64,000 nt of DNA, taken from contig NZ_CP125380.1 in assembly GCF_034009455.1 (NCBI RefSeq), forward strand, positions 5,841,501 to 5,905,500, in the 5' to 3' direction. The position numbers were made by a program, and so were the translations under genes. Origin of the DNA: Pseudomonas sp. P5_109 (GTDB taxonomy: Bacteria > Pseudomonadota > Gammaproteobacteria > Pseudomonadales > Pseudomonadaceae). Positions 50,692-59,809 of this stretch are shown here, piece by piece. The notes under the pieces were generated by a model. That model did not search any database. It worked only from the letters and a program-made list of their open reading frames with translations, and was not told the origin of the DNA. Each line of letters opens with the position of its first letter. Within the stretch, counting starts at the first letter, position 1.

Positions 50692-51566
50692 TGACTTCTC
50701 CACTCTCGACCTCCAACGACCTTTCCCGGCGCGGCAACCTGACGCCGCTGCATCCGCAAGAGGCCACGGCCATGCATCAACCGAAAGCGCTCAAGCCGAT
50801 TGTCAGCTTCCAGGACGTCACCAAAAGCTACGGCAATTTCACAGTGCTCGACCATTTGAACCTGGACGTCACACCCGGCGAAAAAGTCGCGATCATCGGC
50901 CCCAGCGGCTCGGGGAAATCCACGCTGTTGCGGGTATTGATGACCCTGGAAGGCATTGACGACGGTCTGATCCGCATCGAAGACGATTTGCTGACACACA
51001 TGCCCAATCGCAATGGCGTGCTAGTGCCGGCCAATGATCGGCATATCCGCCGTGTGCGCGGCAAGATCGGCATGGTGTTCCAGAGCTTCAACCTGTTCCC
51101 GCACATGACGGCGTTGCAGAACGTCATCGAGGCGCCGGTGCAAGTGCTGGGCATGAAAGCCGCCGAAGCACGGGAACGCGCAGCGGATCTGCTGGAGCTG
51201 GTAGGACTGGGCAGCAAGCTGGGGCACTACCCTTCGCAGCTTTCCGGTGGCCAGCAGCAACGGGTGGCGATCGCTCGCGCATTGGCCATGCGGCCGAAAG
51301 TCATGCTGTTCGACGAAGTGACTTCAGCACTCGATCCGGAGCTGTGCGGCGAAGTACTCAACGTGATCCGCAAGCTCGGTGCCGAACACAACCTGACGAT
51401 GCTGATGGTCACCCACCAGATGGGGTTCGCCCGGGAGTTCGCTGACCGTGTGTGCTTCTTCTACAAGGGCCAGATCCACGAGCAGGGCACACCGGCACAG
51501 ATCTTCGAACACCCGCAACAGGAACGTACGTGTGCGTTTCTCAGTGCGGTGAAAGAAGCCAACTAA
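50691..51566 (+). CDS. ehuA: ectoine ABC transporter ATP-binding protein EhuA
   Basis: This ATPase of the importer has 291 residues from the ATG that overlaps ehuD. Walker A is GPSGSGKST (about 70), the signature LSGGQQQRVAIARAL (about 184), Walker B VMLFDEVTSALDPE (about 204) and the switch His TMLMVTHQMGFA. The first 27 residues are not part of the ATPase fold, and a second ATG at 50772 (MHQPKALKP) would give 264 residues. The GGAG eight bases before 50691 favours the longer form. It ends the operon; REP composite C follows. Confidence 0.92.
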   Translation: MTSPLSTSNDLSRRGNLTPLHPQEATAMHQPKALKPIVSFQDVTKSYGNFTVLDHLNLDVTPGEKVAIIGPSGSGKSTLLRVLMTLEGIDDGLIRIEDDLLTHMPNRNGVLVPANDRHIRRVRGKIGMVFQSFNLFPHMTALQNVIEAPVQVLGMKAAEARERAADLLELVGLGSKLGHYPSQLSGGQQQRVAIARALAMRPKVMLFDEVTSALDPELCGEVLNVIRKLGAEHNLTMLMVTHQMGFAREFADRVCFFYKGQIHEQGTPAQIFEHPQQERTCAFLSAVKEAN

Positions 51567-51584
51567 AAAAGCAGCACATGCAAA

Positions 51585-51690
51585 TGTGGGAGCGGGCTTG
51601 CTCGCGAAGGCGGTGTATCAGGCAACTGTAATGTCGACTGATATTCCCTCTTCGCGAGCAAGTCGAATCGTCGCACCGCCGCTCCCACAG
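51585..51690. repeat. REP composite C, chimeric right arm
   Basis: The left arm (from 51585) and the AGGCGGTGTATCAG spacer match composites A and B. In the right arm (51650-51690) the two bases after GCGAGCAAG are replaced by 17 other bases (TCGAATCGTCGCACCGC) before CGCTCCCACA resumes. This places the ectoine cluster between REP elements on both ends. Confidence 0.85.
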
Positions 51691-51704
51691 TTTGTTTTGC
51701 GGTG

Positions 51705-52445
51705 TTATGGATATTGCTGAACGTTACCTTGCTGCTGACCACCATACTGCTGGCCCGGAATCGCCTTGAGGTTGACCTCTACACGGCGGTTCTGCGCCCG
51801 GCCATTGACGTCAGCGTTGCTGGCAACCGGGCCATCCGGGCCGGCACCGCGAGCGCTCAGGTTGGCACCGCTGACACCTTGCGAGGTCAGGTAGGTTGCC
51901 ACGCTCTGGGCACGGCGCTGGGACAGGTCCATGTTGTGCTGGCGGCTGCCGGTGCTGTCGGTATAGCCGACGATCTCGATCTGGTTCTGGTTGAACTCTT
52001 TCAGCGAGCCCGCCAGGTTGTTCAGCGGCTGATAGAAACTTGGGGCAATGTTCGCCGAATCGGTAGCGAACGTGATGTTGCCCGGCATGATCAGCTTGAT
52101 CTGGTCGCCCTGGCGCTGCACTTCAACACCCGTGTTGGCCATGCTGGCACGCAGCTTTTTCTCTTGCTGATCGGCGTAGTAGCCGTAACCGGCCGCGGAA
52201 GCACCGACCACCGCCGCACCGATCAGCGCGCCCTTGCCACGGTTATCGTGGTTGATGGCAGCACCGGCCAGCGCGCCGGCCAGAGCGCCGAGACCACCGT
52301 ATTTCGCGGTCTTGCTCATGCCTTCGGAGCCGCTATCCGCCTGCCCCTGAGCCTGGCCTTGAGCGCCGTAAGGGTTAGGCGCGGCACAACCGGACAAAAC
52401 GGCCACAGCCGTAGCGAGAATAATCAAACGACGCGTGGTGAACAT
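51705..52445 (-). CDS. OmpA-family outer-membrane lipoprotein
   Basis: The product has 246 residues. The signal peptide ends in the lipobox VLSGC (lipidated Cys about residue 20). A glycine-zipper region (about 48-95: YGGLGALAGALAGAAINHDN, GALIGAAVVGASAAGYG) follows. A C-terminal OmpA-like peptidoglycan-binding domain (about 120-232) has VGYTDSTGSRQHNMDLSQRR and GRAQNRRVEV. The tail is Gln/Gly rich. It resembles the YiaD-type anchors linking outer membrane and peptidoglycan. It is monocistronic. Confidence 0.9.
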   Translation of the reverse strand: MFTTRRLIILATAVAVLSGCAAPNPYGAQGQAQGQADSGSEGMSKTAKYGGLGALAGALAGAAINHDNRGKGALIGAAVVGASAAGYGYYADQQEKKLRASMANTGVEVQRQGDQIKLIMPGNITFATDSANIAPSFYQPLNNLAGSLKEFNQNQIEIVGYTDSTGSRQHNMDLSQRRAQSVATYLTSQGVSGANLSARGAGPDGPVASNADVNGRAQNRRVEVNLKAIPGQQYGGQQQGNVQQYP

Positions 52446-52548
52446 GTAGAGCTCCTACTTTTTTGCATTCTGTGGTGCAACGGACCAAGGCATCAGCCTT
52501 TGCGGGCGTTGGATCACTTTCTGGAACAAAAATTCCGCTCGTTACAAA

Positions 52549-53190
52549 TCAGGCCCGTACAAACGGGTTTTCGCGCATTTCATCGCCCAGACGGGTATCC
52601 GGACCATGCCCGGCCACCACTATCGCCTCCTCGTCGAGGGTGTACAAACGTTGCTTGATCGAACGCACGATGGTGGCCTGGTCGCCACCCCACAAATCCG
52701 TGCGCCCTACTCCACGCTTGAACAACGTGTCACCGGCAATCAGCAGCTTGGCATCGGCAAACCAGAAACTCATCGACCCCGGTGTATGCCCAGGCGTGTG
52801 CAGCGCCACGCCACAGCCACAGGCCAGCTCTTCATCATCGGCCAGCCAACGGTCCGGGGACGGCACCGGGGTGTAAGGCACACCGAACATCTGGCACTGC
52901 ATTTCCAGGTTGTCCCACAGAAACTGGTCTTCCTTGTGCAGGTGCAGGGTAGCGCCGGTTTTCTCCTTGAGTTGACCGGAAGCCAGGAAATGATCGAGGT
53001 GCGCATGAGTATGAATGATGCTGACCACCTTCAGCCCCAAGGCGTCGAGACGCGCCAGGATCAGCTCATGATTGCCACCCGGATCGACAACGATGGCCTT
53101 TTTCGTCACCGGATCGCCGATGATCGTGCAGTTGCACTGCAACGGGCCGACGGGGAAGGTTTCGCGGATGAGAGTGGGTTGCTGGGACAT
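52549..53190 (-). CDS. MBL-fold metallo-hydrolase, glyoxalase II-like
   Basis: The product has 213 residues. The zinc motif THAHLDH (about 60-66), the later His in HTPGHTPGS (about 132-140), the bridging Asp in LLIAGDTLFKRGVGR and the final His in VVAGHGPDTRLGDE form the complete metal site. The short form without the glutathione-binding C-terminal domain matches the YcbL/GloB-like group, whose substrates are thioesters. The start at 53188-53190 (MSQQPTLIRE) was chosen, as the upstream residues are not family-like. Confidence 0.88.
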   Translation of the reverse strand: MSQQPTLIRETFPVGPLQCNCTIIGDPVTKKAIVVDPGGNHELILARLDALGLKVVSIIHTHAHLDHFLASGQLKEKTGATLHLHKEDQFLWDNLEMQCQMFGVPYTPVPSPDRWLADDEELACGCGVALHTPGHTPGSMSFWFADAKLLIAGDTLFKRGVGRTDLWGGDQATIVRSIKQRLYTLDEEAIVVAGHGPDTRLGDEMRENPFVRA

Positions 53191-53277
53191 CGGGGGCCTG
53201 CTCGATAAACGGGGACGAGCGATTTTCGCACAATTGAGTATCCAGCCAATGGCCACGACAAGTAACGTGAAAAATCC

Positions 53278-56016
53278 TTAACCCAGTACCCCCAACTCCT
53301 TGGCCCGCGCCACGGCCTGTGTACGCCGCTCAACGCCGAGCTTGCTGTTGATGTGACTGGCGTGGGTCTTGACCGTGTGCAGGGAGATAAACAGCTGATC
53401 GCTGATTTCCTGGTTCGAGCAGCCTTGGGCGATCAAGCGCAGGACCGCCAGTTCCCGCGCGCTGAGTTGTTCCGCGGCCACGCAGGACTCCACTGCGGAA
53501 CGGCTAGCCAATGCTGGCAGTTTTTCACTGAGGCTCAGGGAAACGGGGGTTGGCGGGCAGAGTTGCAGCTGTCCACGCAGCCAGTCCGGGTGCTCGGCCA
53601 GCAGACCCTCAAAGGGTTGCAGCACCCCTCCACCGGCGGCGTCCAGCGCCTGGGCCAGCGCCTTGCGTGCTTCCGGCTCGCGTCCGCTGCCCAGCAACAA
53701 CGCCACTTTCTGGGTCAGCGCCATGGCACTGAGCATCTGCCGACCGCTTTGCTGGCCATGTTCGAGCAACGCATTCAATCGTCCTTCGGCCAGCATCGGC
53801 TGGCCCTGGATGACTTCCAGCAAAGCTTGCTGCAATTCGATATGCAGCGGTAATTGCGGATGGAACTCCGGTGGTGCTGCCGCGTTTTCGCCGTTATAGG
53901 TCTGCCCCAGACGCGCCAGCCAGGCTTCGGCCAGGTCGGTGCGCCCCTGGCCCAGCCAGAGTTCACATTTGACCAGGGTGATCATGGCCAGGTAGTAAAT
54001 CGGTGGCACATCCCAGATGTGCATGAGCCGCTCGGCTTCGGCCAGTTCGGCAAAGGCCTTGGCGAACTCGCCGCTGCTGCCTTCCAGCCTTGCAATCACG
54101 CAGTGGCCGATCAGCACGCTGATGTCACGACAGGCACGCGCCTCGCTCAACCCTGCCTGCAATCGCACCCGCGCCGATTGCGGCTGCATGCGCAGGGCCA
54201 GCAAAAAACCCTCGTACAAGGTCAACCGGGCGCGAACCGCATATAGCCGTTGCGCAGACAGGCTCTGCAGGCGTTGCAGGCCCTGACGGACCTCCTCCAG
54301 CGCCCGACAGATTTCCCCGCGCGCTTGCAGCACCCGCGCACGGTCGTAGTGAGCCAGTGCTTCGAACAACGGGTTGCCGACGCGTTGCGCCAACTCCAGC
54401 GATTCGCGATTCAACCCCCGCGCCCGCCACAGATCACCGTCGGCGATGGCCAGGTTGGACAGGGTCGAGAGGCACATCAGGCGCTGGCCGTAACGCTTGG
54501 ACGGAAGACTGTCCAACGCTTCGCGGCAGTACCGCAGCGTCAGTTCGCGGTTGCCGCGCCCACGGGCAATGATGCCGCTCAACGCCAGCCATTGAGCAAG
54601 CATGGACTTCTGTGCGGTGGCCGACGGAGCTGGCAGGAAGCGGCTCAGATGGCTGGCCAGCTCCTCGGCGGCATCCAGCTGGCAAGCCATGCCCAACGCC
54701 CAGCTGTAGAGAACGATCAGTCGCGGCGTACTGATCAGCAAACTGTCAGGCAAGTCCATTTTCCAGCGCAGCAGCATGCCGACATTCTGCTCGGCCAGCA
54801 GTTGCTCCTCGGAGAGGTTCTGCACCAGGTTCGCCGCGACGTCCAGGTGACCGGCACGCAAGGCCTGCTCCACGGCCTCATCGAGCAGTCCCTGGGCATT
54901 GAACCAGCGGCAGGCGCGCAGGTGCAGGCTGGCGGCCGGGACCATCGACTGGGAAGTCGGACGCGTGCGCAACAGATCGGAAAACAGGTGGTGGTAACGA
55001 TACCAATGGCCATGTTCGTCCAGCGGCACCAGGAACACCTGGTGGGCGAGCAGGAAGCGCAGGATCTCCCCGCTGTCGTGGGCGTCGCGAACGGCATCGC
55101 ACAGTTCGCTGCAAAAACGTTCCTGGGGTGCCGTGTCATAGAGGAACGACTGGACCTCGGCGGGCAAGCAATCGATAACCTCTTCGAGCAGGTAATCGCG
55201 GATCAGCCCTTCCCCACCGTGCAACGATTGCGGCAGCGCGCCATCGGTACCCGCCTCCGAAGCGGCCAGCAGCCAGAAGCGTAACCCCGCGACCCAACCT
55301 TCGCTGCGCTGGATCAGGTTTTCCAGTGCCTCACCGCGCAAGGAACTGCTGTGCCGGTCGAGCAGGCTCAAGGCCTCGTCGTGGGTCAGGCGCAGATCCT
55401 GTTCATGCAACTCAAGCAGTTGCCGCGACAGCCGCAGCCGCGCCAGATGCCAGTCGGGACGTTGGCGGCTGGTGACCATCACCAGCAAGCCATCGGGAAG
55501 ATGATTGAGGAAAAATTGCAGGCAACGGTCCAGCACCGGCCCCTGGGCCAGATGGTAATCATCCAGCACCAGCAGTAATGGCGTCGCAGTGGACAGGTGC
55601 ACGGCCAGCTCGTCGAGCAGGCCGTCCAGCCATTCTTCGAACGCGAATGGCTGATGGCGCTGGCGCATTTTCAACAGCCCGAGGGATTGCCTGCCCAGGT
55701 GCGGGAAATAGTCCTGAAGGCCTTCGAGCAGGCGCTCGAGAAAGCGTCCCGGGTCACTGTCGCGCGGGCTCAACCCCAGCCAGAGACTTTGCCAGTGTGC
55801 CGGCAAGCCCTGACAAAACTCCACCGCCAGCGAACTCTTGCCGAACCCTGCCGGTGCGCTGACCAGCAACAACCTGCCTGCGAGCCCGGCACTCAGGCGC
55901 TCGCACAAACGTGGACGCAGCACATGGCCGTCGGGCAACGGCGGGCGGAAAAAGCGCCCGTCGAGTGTCGCGACAGCAACCTGTGCAGAACCTGAGGGTG
56001 TAGACAGATCAGTCAT
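53278..56016 (-). CDS. large MalT-like LuxR-family ATPase regulator
   Basis: The product has 912 residues, the size of signal-transduction ATPases of the MalT/LAL group. Walker A SAPAGFGKSS (Lys60), Walker B LLLVLDDYHLAQG (about 150), winged-helix and TPR-like helical repeats (about 430-800), and a C-terminal LuxR helix-turn-helix (about 848-905: LSARELAVLRLIAQGCSNQE and LHTVKTHASHINSKLG) are visible. Such proteins activate promoters when ATP and an inducer bind. It stands directly downstream of the DUF1329/DUF1302 pair on the same strand, and controlling that pair is the likely role (inference). Confidence 0.9.
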   Translation of the reverse strand: MTDLSTPSGSAQVAVATLDGRFFRPPLPDGHVLRPRLCERLSAGLAGRLLLVSAPAGFGKSSLAVEFCQGLPAHWQSLWLGLSPRDSDPGRFLERLLEGLQDYFPHLGRQSLGLLKMRQRHQPFAFEEWLDGLLDELAVHLSTATPLLLVLDDYHLAQGPVLDRCLQFFLNHLPDGLLVMVTSRQRPDWHLARLRLSRQLLELHEQDLRLTHDEALSLLDRHSSSLRGEALENLIQRSEGWVAGLRFWLLAASEAGTDGALPQSLHGGEGLIRDYLLEEVIDCLPAEVQSFLYDTAPQERFCSELCDAVRDAHDSGEILRFLLAHQVFLVPLDEHGHWYRYHHLFSDLLRTRPTSQSMVPAASLHLRACRWFNAQGLLDEAVEQALRAGHLDVAANLVQNLSEEQLLAEQNVGMLLRWKMDLPDSLLISTPRLIVLYSWALGMACQLDAAEELASHLSRFLPAPSATAQKSMLAQWLALSGIIARGRGNRELTLRYCREALDSLPSKRYGQRLMCLSTLSNLAIADGDLWRARGLNRESLELAQRVGNPLFEALAHYDRARVLQARGEICRALEEVRQGLQRLQSLSAQRLYAVRARLTLYEGFLLALRMQPQSARVRLQAGLSEARACRDISVLIGHCVIARLEGSSGEFAKAFAELAEAERLMHIWDVPPIYYLAMITLVKCELWLGQGRTDLAEAWLARLGQTYNGENAAAPPEFHPQLPLHIELQQALLEVIQGQPMLAEGRLNALLEHGQQSGRQMLSAMALTQKVALLLGSGREPEARKALAQALDAAGGGVLQPFEGLLAEHPDWLRGQLQLCPPTPVSLSLSEKLPALASRSAVESCVAAEQLSARELAVLRLIAQGCSNQEISDQLFISLHTVKTHASHINSKLGVERRTQAVARAKELGVLG

Positions 56017-56127
56017 AGCCGGCTCTTGTTTGAATTGCGGGTGGCGGCGTTGCAGATGTCCGCAGACTAGCCGTAAACGGATAGGGAATGAAGGTAATTG
56101 CTACAAATGGCTACAAAAAGTCTACAA

Positions 56128-56164
56128 GCAAAAAAAACGCCCCGAACCAGTCGGGGCGTTTTCA
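56128..56164 (-). terminator. terminator after the DUF1329 gene
   Basis: On the minus strand AACGCCCCGACTGGTTCGGGGCGTT forms an 8-9 bp stem followed by T8. It separates the DUF1329 gene from the LuxR gene. Confidence 0.85.
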
Positions 56165-56191
56165 GAGGGTGCGGTCTCTACTCAGTTCACC

Positions 56192-57556
56192 TTAGCGAAC
56201 GCCATCCTGACGCAGGGCGGCCGGAGTGAAGTCGCTGGTGGTGGCAGTGAAGCCGAAGTCATAGGCCGACTTCTCTTCGTTTTTCATGCCCAGCGCCAGG
56301 TAGCGACCTGACTGCAGGTCGTACAGGGCTTCGAGGGCATACCACGGCACTTGCTTGTCGTAGTAGTTCTCGGCATGTGCCTCGCCTACACGCCACAGTT
56401 GGCCACGACCGTCGTAATGGTCGATGACTGCGGCCTGCCAGGTATCTTCGTCGATGTAGAAGTCACGCTTGGCGTAGATGTGGCGCTGACCTTCTTTCAA
56501 CGTGGCAACCACATGCCACACCCGGCGCAACTCGTAACGCGCCAGATCCTGGTTGATGTGGCCGGCCTTGATGATGTCGGCGTACTTGAGGTTCGGGTCG
56601 TCGAGCTTGTAGCTGTCGGAAGCGATGTACAGCTCCTTCTTGCCTTCGAGCTTCCAGTCATAACGATCCGGTGCACCGTTGAACATGTCGAGGTTGTCGG
56701 AGGTACGCAGGCCGTCGGCCGCGGTACCCGGACCGTCATAGGACACTTGTGGCGCGCGACGGACACGGCGCTGACCGGCGTTGTAGACCCACGCCGAACG
56801 TGGTTCCTTGACCTGGTCGAGCGTCTCGTGAACCAGCAGTACACCACCGGCCAGACGTGCCGGGGCGGTCACTTTCTGTTTGAAGTAGAACAGGATGTTG
56901 CCCGGGTTTTTCGGGTCGTAGTCCTTCATCTTGTCGCGGAAGACGAACTGGTCCTGGAAATACACCAGGCTGAACGAGCCATTCGGCTGCGGCGTGGCCT
57001 GGGTCACCAGGCGGGTCACGCTGCCCCCGCGATAGCGGGTGATGTGGTTCCAGATGACTTCCACACCGCTTTTCGGAATCGGGAACGGCACGGCGCTCTC
57101 GAAGTTTTCCAGGCCGTTGCCGCCGGACACCAGGTTGGTGTTGGTGGCGTTGCGCTTGATGGCAGCGAACACGTCATCCGGCACGGTAGCACCGCGATGA
57201 GACGGATAGACCGGCATCTTGAAGGTTTCCGGGTAGCGCTTGAACATCGCGTACTGGCCCGGGGCGAGCTTTTCCTTGTACTGGTCGACGTTCTGCGCCG
57301 TGATGGTGAACAGCGGTTTTTCGCTGGCGAACGGGTTGGACAGGAAACCTTTGCTGTCGACCGTACCGGCGTTCTTCGCCATCGGCTTCCAGGCCGGGAT
57401 CGAACCGTCGGCGTTACCCGCCATTTCAGCGCCCATCGGGGTCAGGCTCTTGCCCAGTTTGTCGGCCTCGGCTTGGGGGACCGCTGCGATGACGCTGGTC
57501 GCCAGCAGCGAAAGACCCAGAACACCGGCGTGGAACAGACTCTTTGTTATTTTCAT
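56192..57556 (-). CDS. DUF1329 periplasmic protein
   Basis: The product has 454 residues. A signal peptide (about 1-24, ending SVIA-AVP) precedes a DUF1329 domain covering nearly all the mature protein (LGKSLTPMGAEMAGNADGSI, YNAGQRRVRRAPQVSYDGPG, RDFYIDEDTWQAAVIDHYDG). DUF1329 is predicted to have a LolA/LolB-like beta fold and commonly pairs with DUF1302. It starts 28 bases after the DUF1302 stop. The pair is linked to use of fatty esters and related lipids in Pseudomonas, but the biochemical activity is not established. Confidence 0.9.
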   Translation of the reverse strand: MKITKSLFHAGVLGLSLLATSVIAAVPQAEADKLGKSLTPMGAEMAGNADGSIPAWKPMAKNAGTVDSKGFLSNPFASEKPLFTITAQNVDQYKEKLAPGQYAMFKRYPETFKMPVYPSHRGATVPDDVFAAIKRNATNTNLVSGGNGLENFESAVPFPIPKSGVEVIWNHITRYRGGSVTRLVTQATPQPNGSFSLVYFQDQFVFRDKMKDYDPKNPGNILFYFKQKVTAPARLAGGVLLVHETLDQVKEPRSAWVYNAGQRRVRRAPQVSYDGPGTAADGLRTSDNLDMFNGAPDRYDWKLEGKKELYIASDSYKLDDPNLKYADIIKAGHINQDLARYELRRVWHVVATLKEGQRHIYAKRDFYIDEDTWQAAVIDHYDGRGQLWRVGEAHAENYYDKQVPWYALEALYDLQSGRYLALGMKNEEKSAYDFGFTATTSDFTPAALRQDGVR

Positions 57557-57584
57557 TTATGCGTTCGTCCTGAAAATACTGTGC

Positions 57585-59471
57585 TTAGAAGTTCACGCCG
57601 AGGCTGAGCGCAACGAAGTCGCGGTCATCCACGGTGGTGTACTTGCCGTCGAAGAAGTTGGTGTAGGCCAGGCTCGCGGTGTAGGTGTTCTGGTACTCGG
57701 CATCGACACCCAGGCTCACCGCTTTACGGCCTTCCTCGAAGTTGCCGCCAGGACCAGGGGAGTAACCGCTCACGTCATGGGACCAGGCAACGTTCGGCTT
57801 GAGGTTCACACCGGCAAACACGTCGTTGTATTCCCAGATGGCGCGGCCGCGGTAGCCCCACGAAGTCGCGGTGGTGAAGCCTTCGTCGGTGCAGTTGCGG
57901 CTGAGGTTGTTCCTCGGCGTGCCCGGGCCGGCACCGTTGATGGTGCTGTTGTTGAGTGCAACGCAGGTATTCTGCCCACCGGTCGCCGGCAACTCGCCAG
58001 GGCCGTAGACCGGGTCACGGCCGTAACGGACATCGGAAGAGCTTTCCAGCCCGCCGACATGGGTCACGCCCACTTCACCTACCAGGGTCAGACGGCTGGC
58101 GCCCATGACCTGATCGAAGAAGTGCGTCAGGGTAGTCTGGAACTGGGTGATTTCCTTGCGGTTATACCCGTGCAGGTCCTGGCCAGGCACGCCGTTGAGC
58201 AGCGAGGCGTTGCTCAGGGAGCCGCCCAATGGACGAACACCGGCGAACAGGATGTCGGTGGAGTTGAGCTGCACCGGAGCGTTCGGTCGGTAGCTGATCT
58301 CACCACTCCACGCCGTACCGGTAGGCAGGGTGGTGGAGAAGCTCAAGCCATACAGACGGATGTCTTCCGGGTACTCGATGAAGTATTGCGAGTTACCCGC
58401 CACCAGCAGTGGGCCAAGTGCCGCGAACGGGCCGGGCAGCGCGCGTGCGGTGTTGTAGACCGATTGCGGCGCGCCGGTGGCGCTGAAGATCGGCGCACGG
58501 CTGTGGTAGTTCATGAAGTAGGCGCCGAACTCGGTGTCCAGCGGATCAAACATGTACTTGAAAGACGCACCCCACTGACCGCTGTCGCGGGCATCGCGAT
58601 CCGGGCCGCGACGCACCAGAACACCTTCTTCGTTGACGTCAACGCCGTTGGCGGCAAGAGGCCCCAGGGCAATGGCCGGAATTTGCGAGCGTTTGTTCAG
58701 CACGCGCAGATTGTTGTCGCAGCCGTCGGCAACGATGTCCGGCTGGGAGAAGAACGTGCCGCAGTTGTCGACGACAGTCTGGTCCCATTCAATTTGATAG
58801 AACGCTTCGGCCGAGAGGTTTTCAGTCAGGCTCTGGGACACATAGAACATGTTGACCGGGATCAGGCCTTCCTTGATCTCGGCACCCGGGCGACGGAATG
58901 CGGACACGTCGATCGGGTTGATCGAGTTGATGCCGCCACCGATGAAGGTACTTTCACCCCAGCTCACGACCTGCTTGCCCAGACGCACGGAGCCTGGTTG
59001 ATCGGCAATGGAGTAGTTGTGGTAGACGAAGGCGTCGAGGATCTGGCCGCCGGCGGACTTGGCGCCTTCCTTGCGGCCCTCGTCGCTGATGTCCTTGAAC
59101 GGACGGCTTTCGTCCTTCAGTTCAAAGTCGTACCAGTATTTGCCACGGACGAAAACACCGGTATCGCCGTATTTCAGTTCAAGGTCATGGATGCCCTTGA
59201 AGATCTTCGAGAAGGTTTCCCCGCTCTTGAAGTTCAGGTGACCGTCATCAGAAGTCTGGGACAGACCCTTGCCGCCGTTGTTGACACCAATGAGGTTCTT
59301 GTTCGGCTGCTCGGTAGACCAACTGGCACCAATCGAGAGGGATGAGTCGAACTGACCTTCGATTTCACCGACGTTGAAACTGACGCCGAATGCTGGCCCG
59401 GCGAGCGTAGAGGCAAGACTGACAGCCAGGGGCAGTTTCGCCCGGCGCCAGAACTGGTTTACTGATGTCAT
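57585..59471 (-). CDS. DUF1302 outer-membrane-type protein
   Basis: The product has 628 residues. A signal peptide (about 1-29, ending GPAFG) is followed by a DUF1302 domain with alternating aromatic strands and a terminal ALSLGVNF. The final Phe and the beta-strand pattern suggest an outer-membrane barrel. Four Cys lie in two clusters (NCGTFF/GCDN and NTCVALNN/RNCTDE), possibly disulfides. It is the first gene of the DUF1302-DUF1329 unit, downstream of the 338-base gap after the acyl-CoA ligase. Confidence 0.9.
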   Translation of the reverse strand: MTSVNQFWRRAKLPLAVSLASTLAGPAFGVSFNVGEIEGQFDSSLSIGASWSTEQPNKNLIGVNNGGKGLSQTSDDGHLNFKSGETFSKIFKGIHDLELKYGDTGVFVRGKYWYDFELKDESRPFKDISDEGRKEGAKSAGGQILDAFVYHNYSIADQPGSVRLGKQVVSWGESTFIGGGINSINPIDVSAFRRPGAEIKEGLIPVNMFYVSQSLTENLSAEAFYQIEWDQTVVDNCGTFFSQPDIVADGCDNNLRVLNKRSQIPAIALGPLAANGVDVNEEGVLVRRGPDRDARDSGQWGASFKYMFDPLDTEFGAYFMNYHSRAPIFSATGAPQSVYNTARALPGPFAALGPLLVAGNSQYFIEYPEDIRLYGLSFSTTLPTGTAWSGEISYRPNAPVQLNSTDILFAGVRPLGGSLSNASLLNGVPGQDLHGYNRKEITQFQTTLTHFFDQVMGASRLTLVGEVGVTHVGGLESSSDVRYGRDPVYGPGELPATGGQNTCVALNNSTINGAGPGTPRNNLSRNCTDEGFTTATSWGYRGRAIWEYNDVFAGVNLKPNVAWSHDVSGYSPGPGGNFEEGRKAVSLGVDAEYQNTYTASLAYTNFFDGKYTTVDDRDFVALSLGVNF

Positions 59472-59809
59472 CGACGCTACTCCATGTGCATTTTATTGTT
59501 ATGGCATGAGCACTTCTAAAAACGCTGTGGATAACCGGGAGCCATGGCATCCCAAAGTCTTTCCAAAGTTGCATCGCCCCGGTTCGTGCGGTTGCCCCGT
59601 TCTTAAAAATCCTTGAGCGGACTATAGCCAGCAGGTAGTAGCGCTTGATCCCTCTAAAGTGTGATTTGCAGCTGCCAGCCACTCTGGAACAGTCCTTTCG
59701 CCAGTCCGACACCCGTCGGCACGGCAAGGATGGCTGAAAATTTCGATTTGACAAGCCAAGCGCTTGCTTGGTGGGCCTGGCGTGCCATTTCGGGCACGCC
59801 AGGAGGCAC
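59472..59809. other. gap with hairpin, palindrome and candidate DUF1302 promoter
   Basis: A strong hairpin CCTGGCGTGCC/GGGCACGCCAGG (59776-59803) lies just after the acyl-CoA ligase stop but has no T-run. A palindrome CCAAGCGCTTGCTTGG lies at 59756-59771. A minus-strand -10 box TATAGT (59621-59626) with no good -35 partner lies 150 bases before the DUF1302 start, which would suit an activated promoter. No reading frame of interest was seen. Confidence 0.5.

Noticed and set aside
59776..59803. The hairpin after the acyl-CoA ligase as a rho-independent terminator
   Set aside because: The stem is strong but no T-run follows on the minus strand, so it is noted only as a hairpin.
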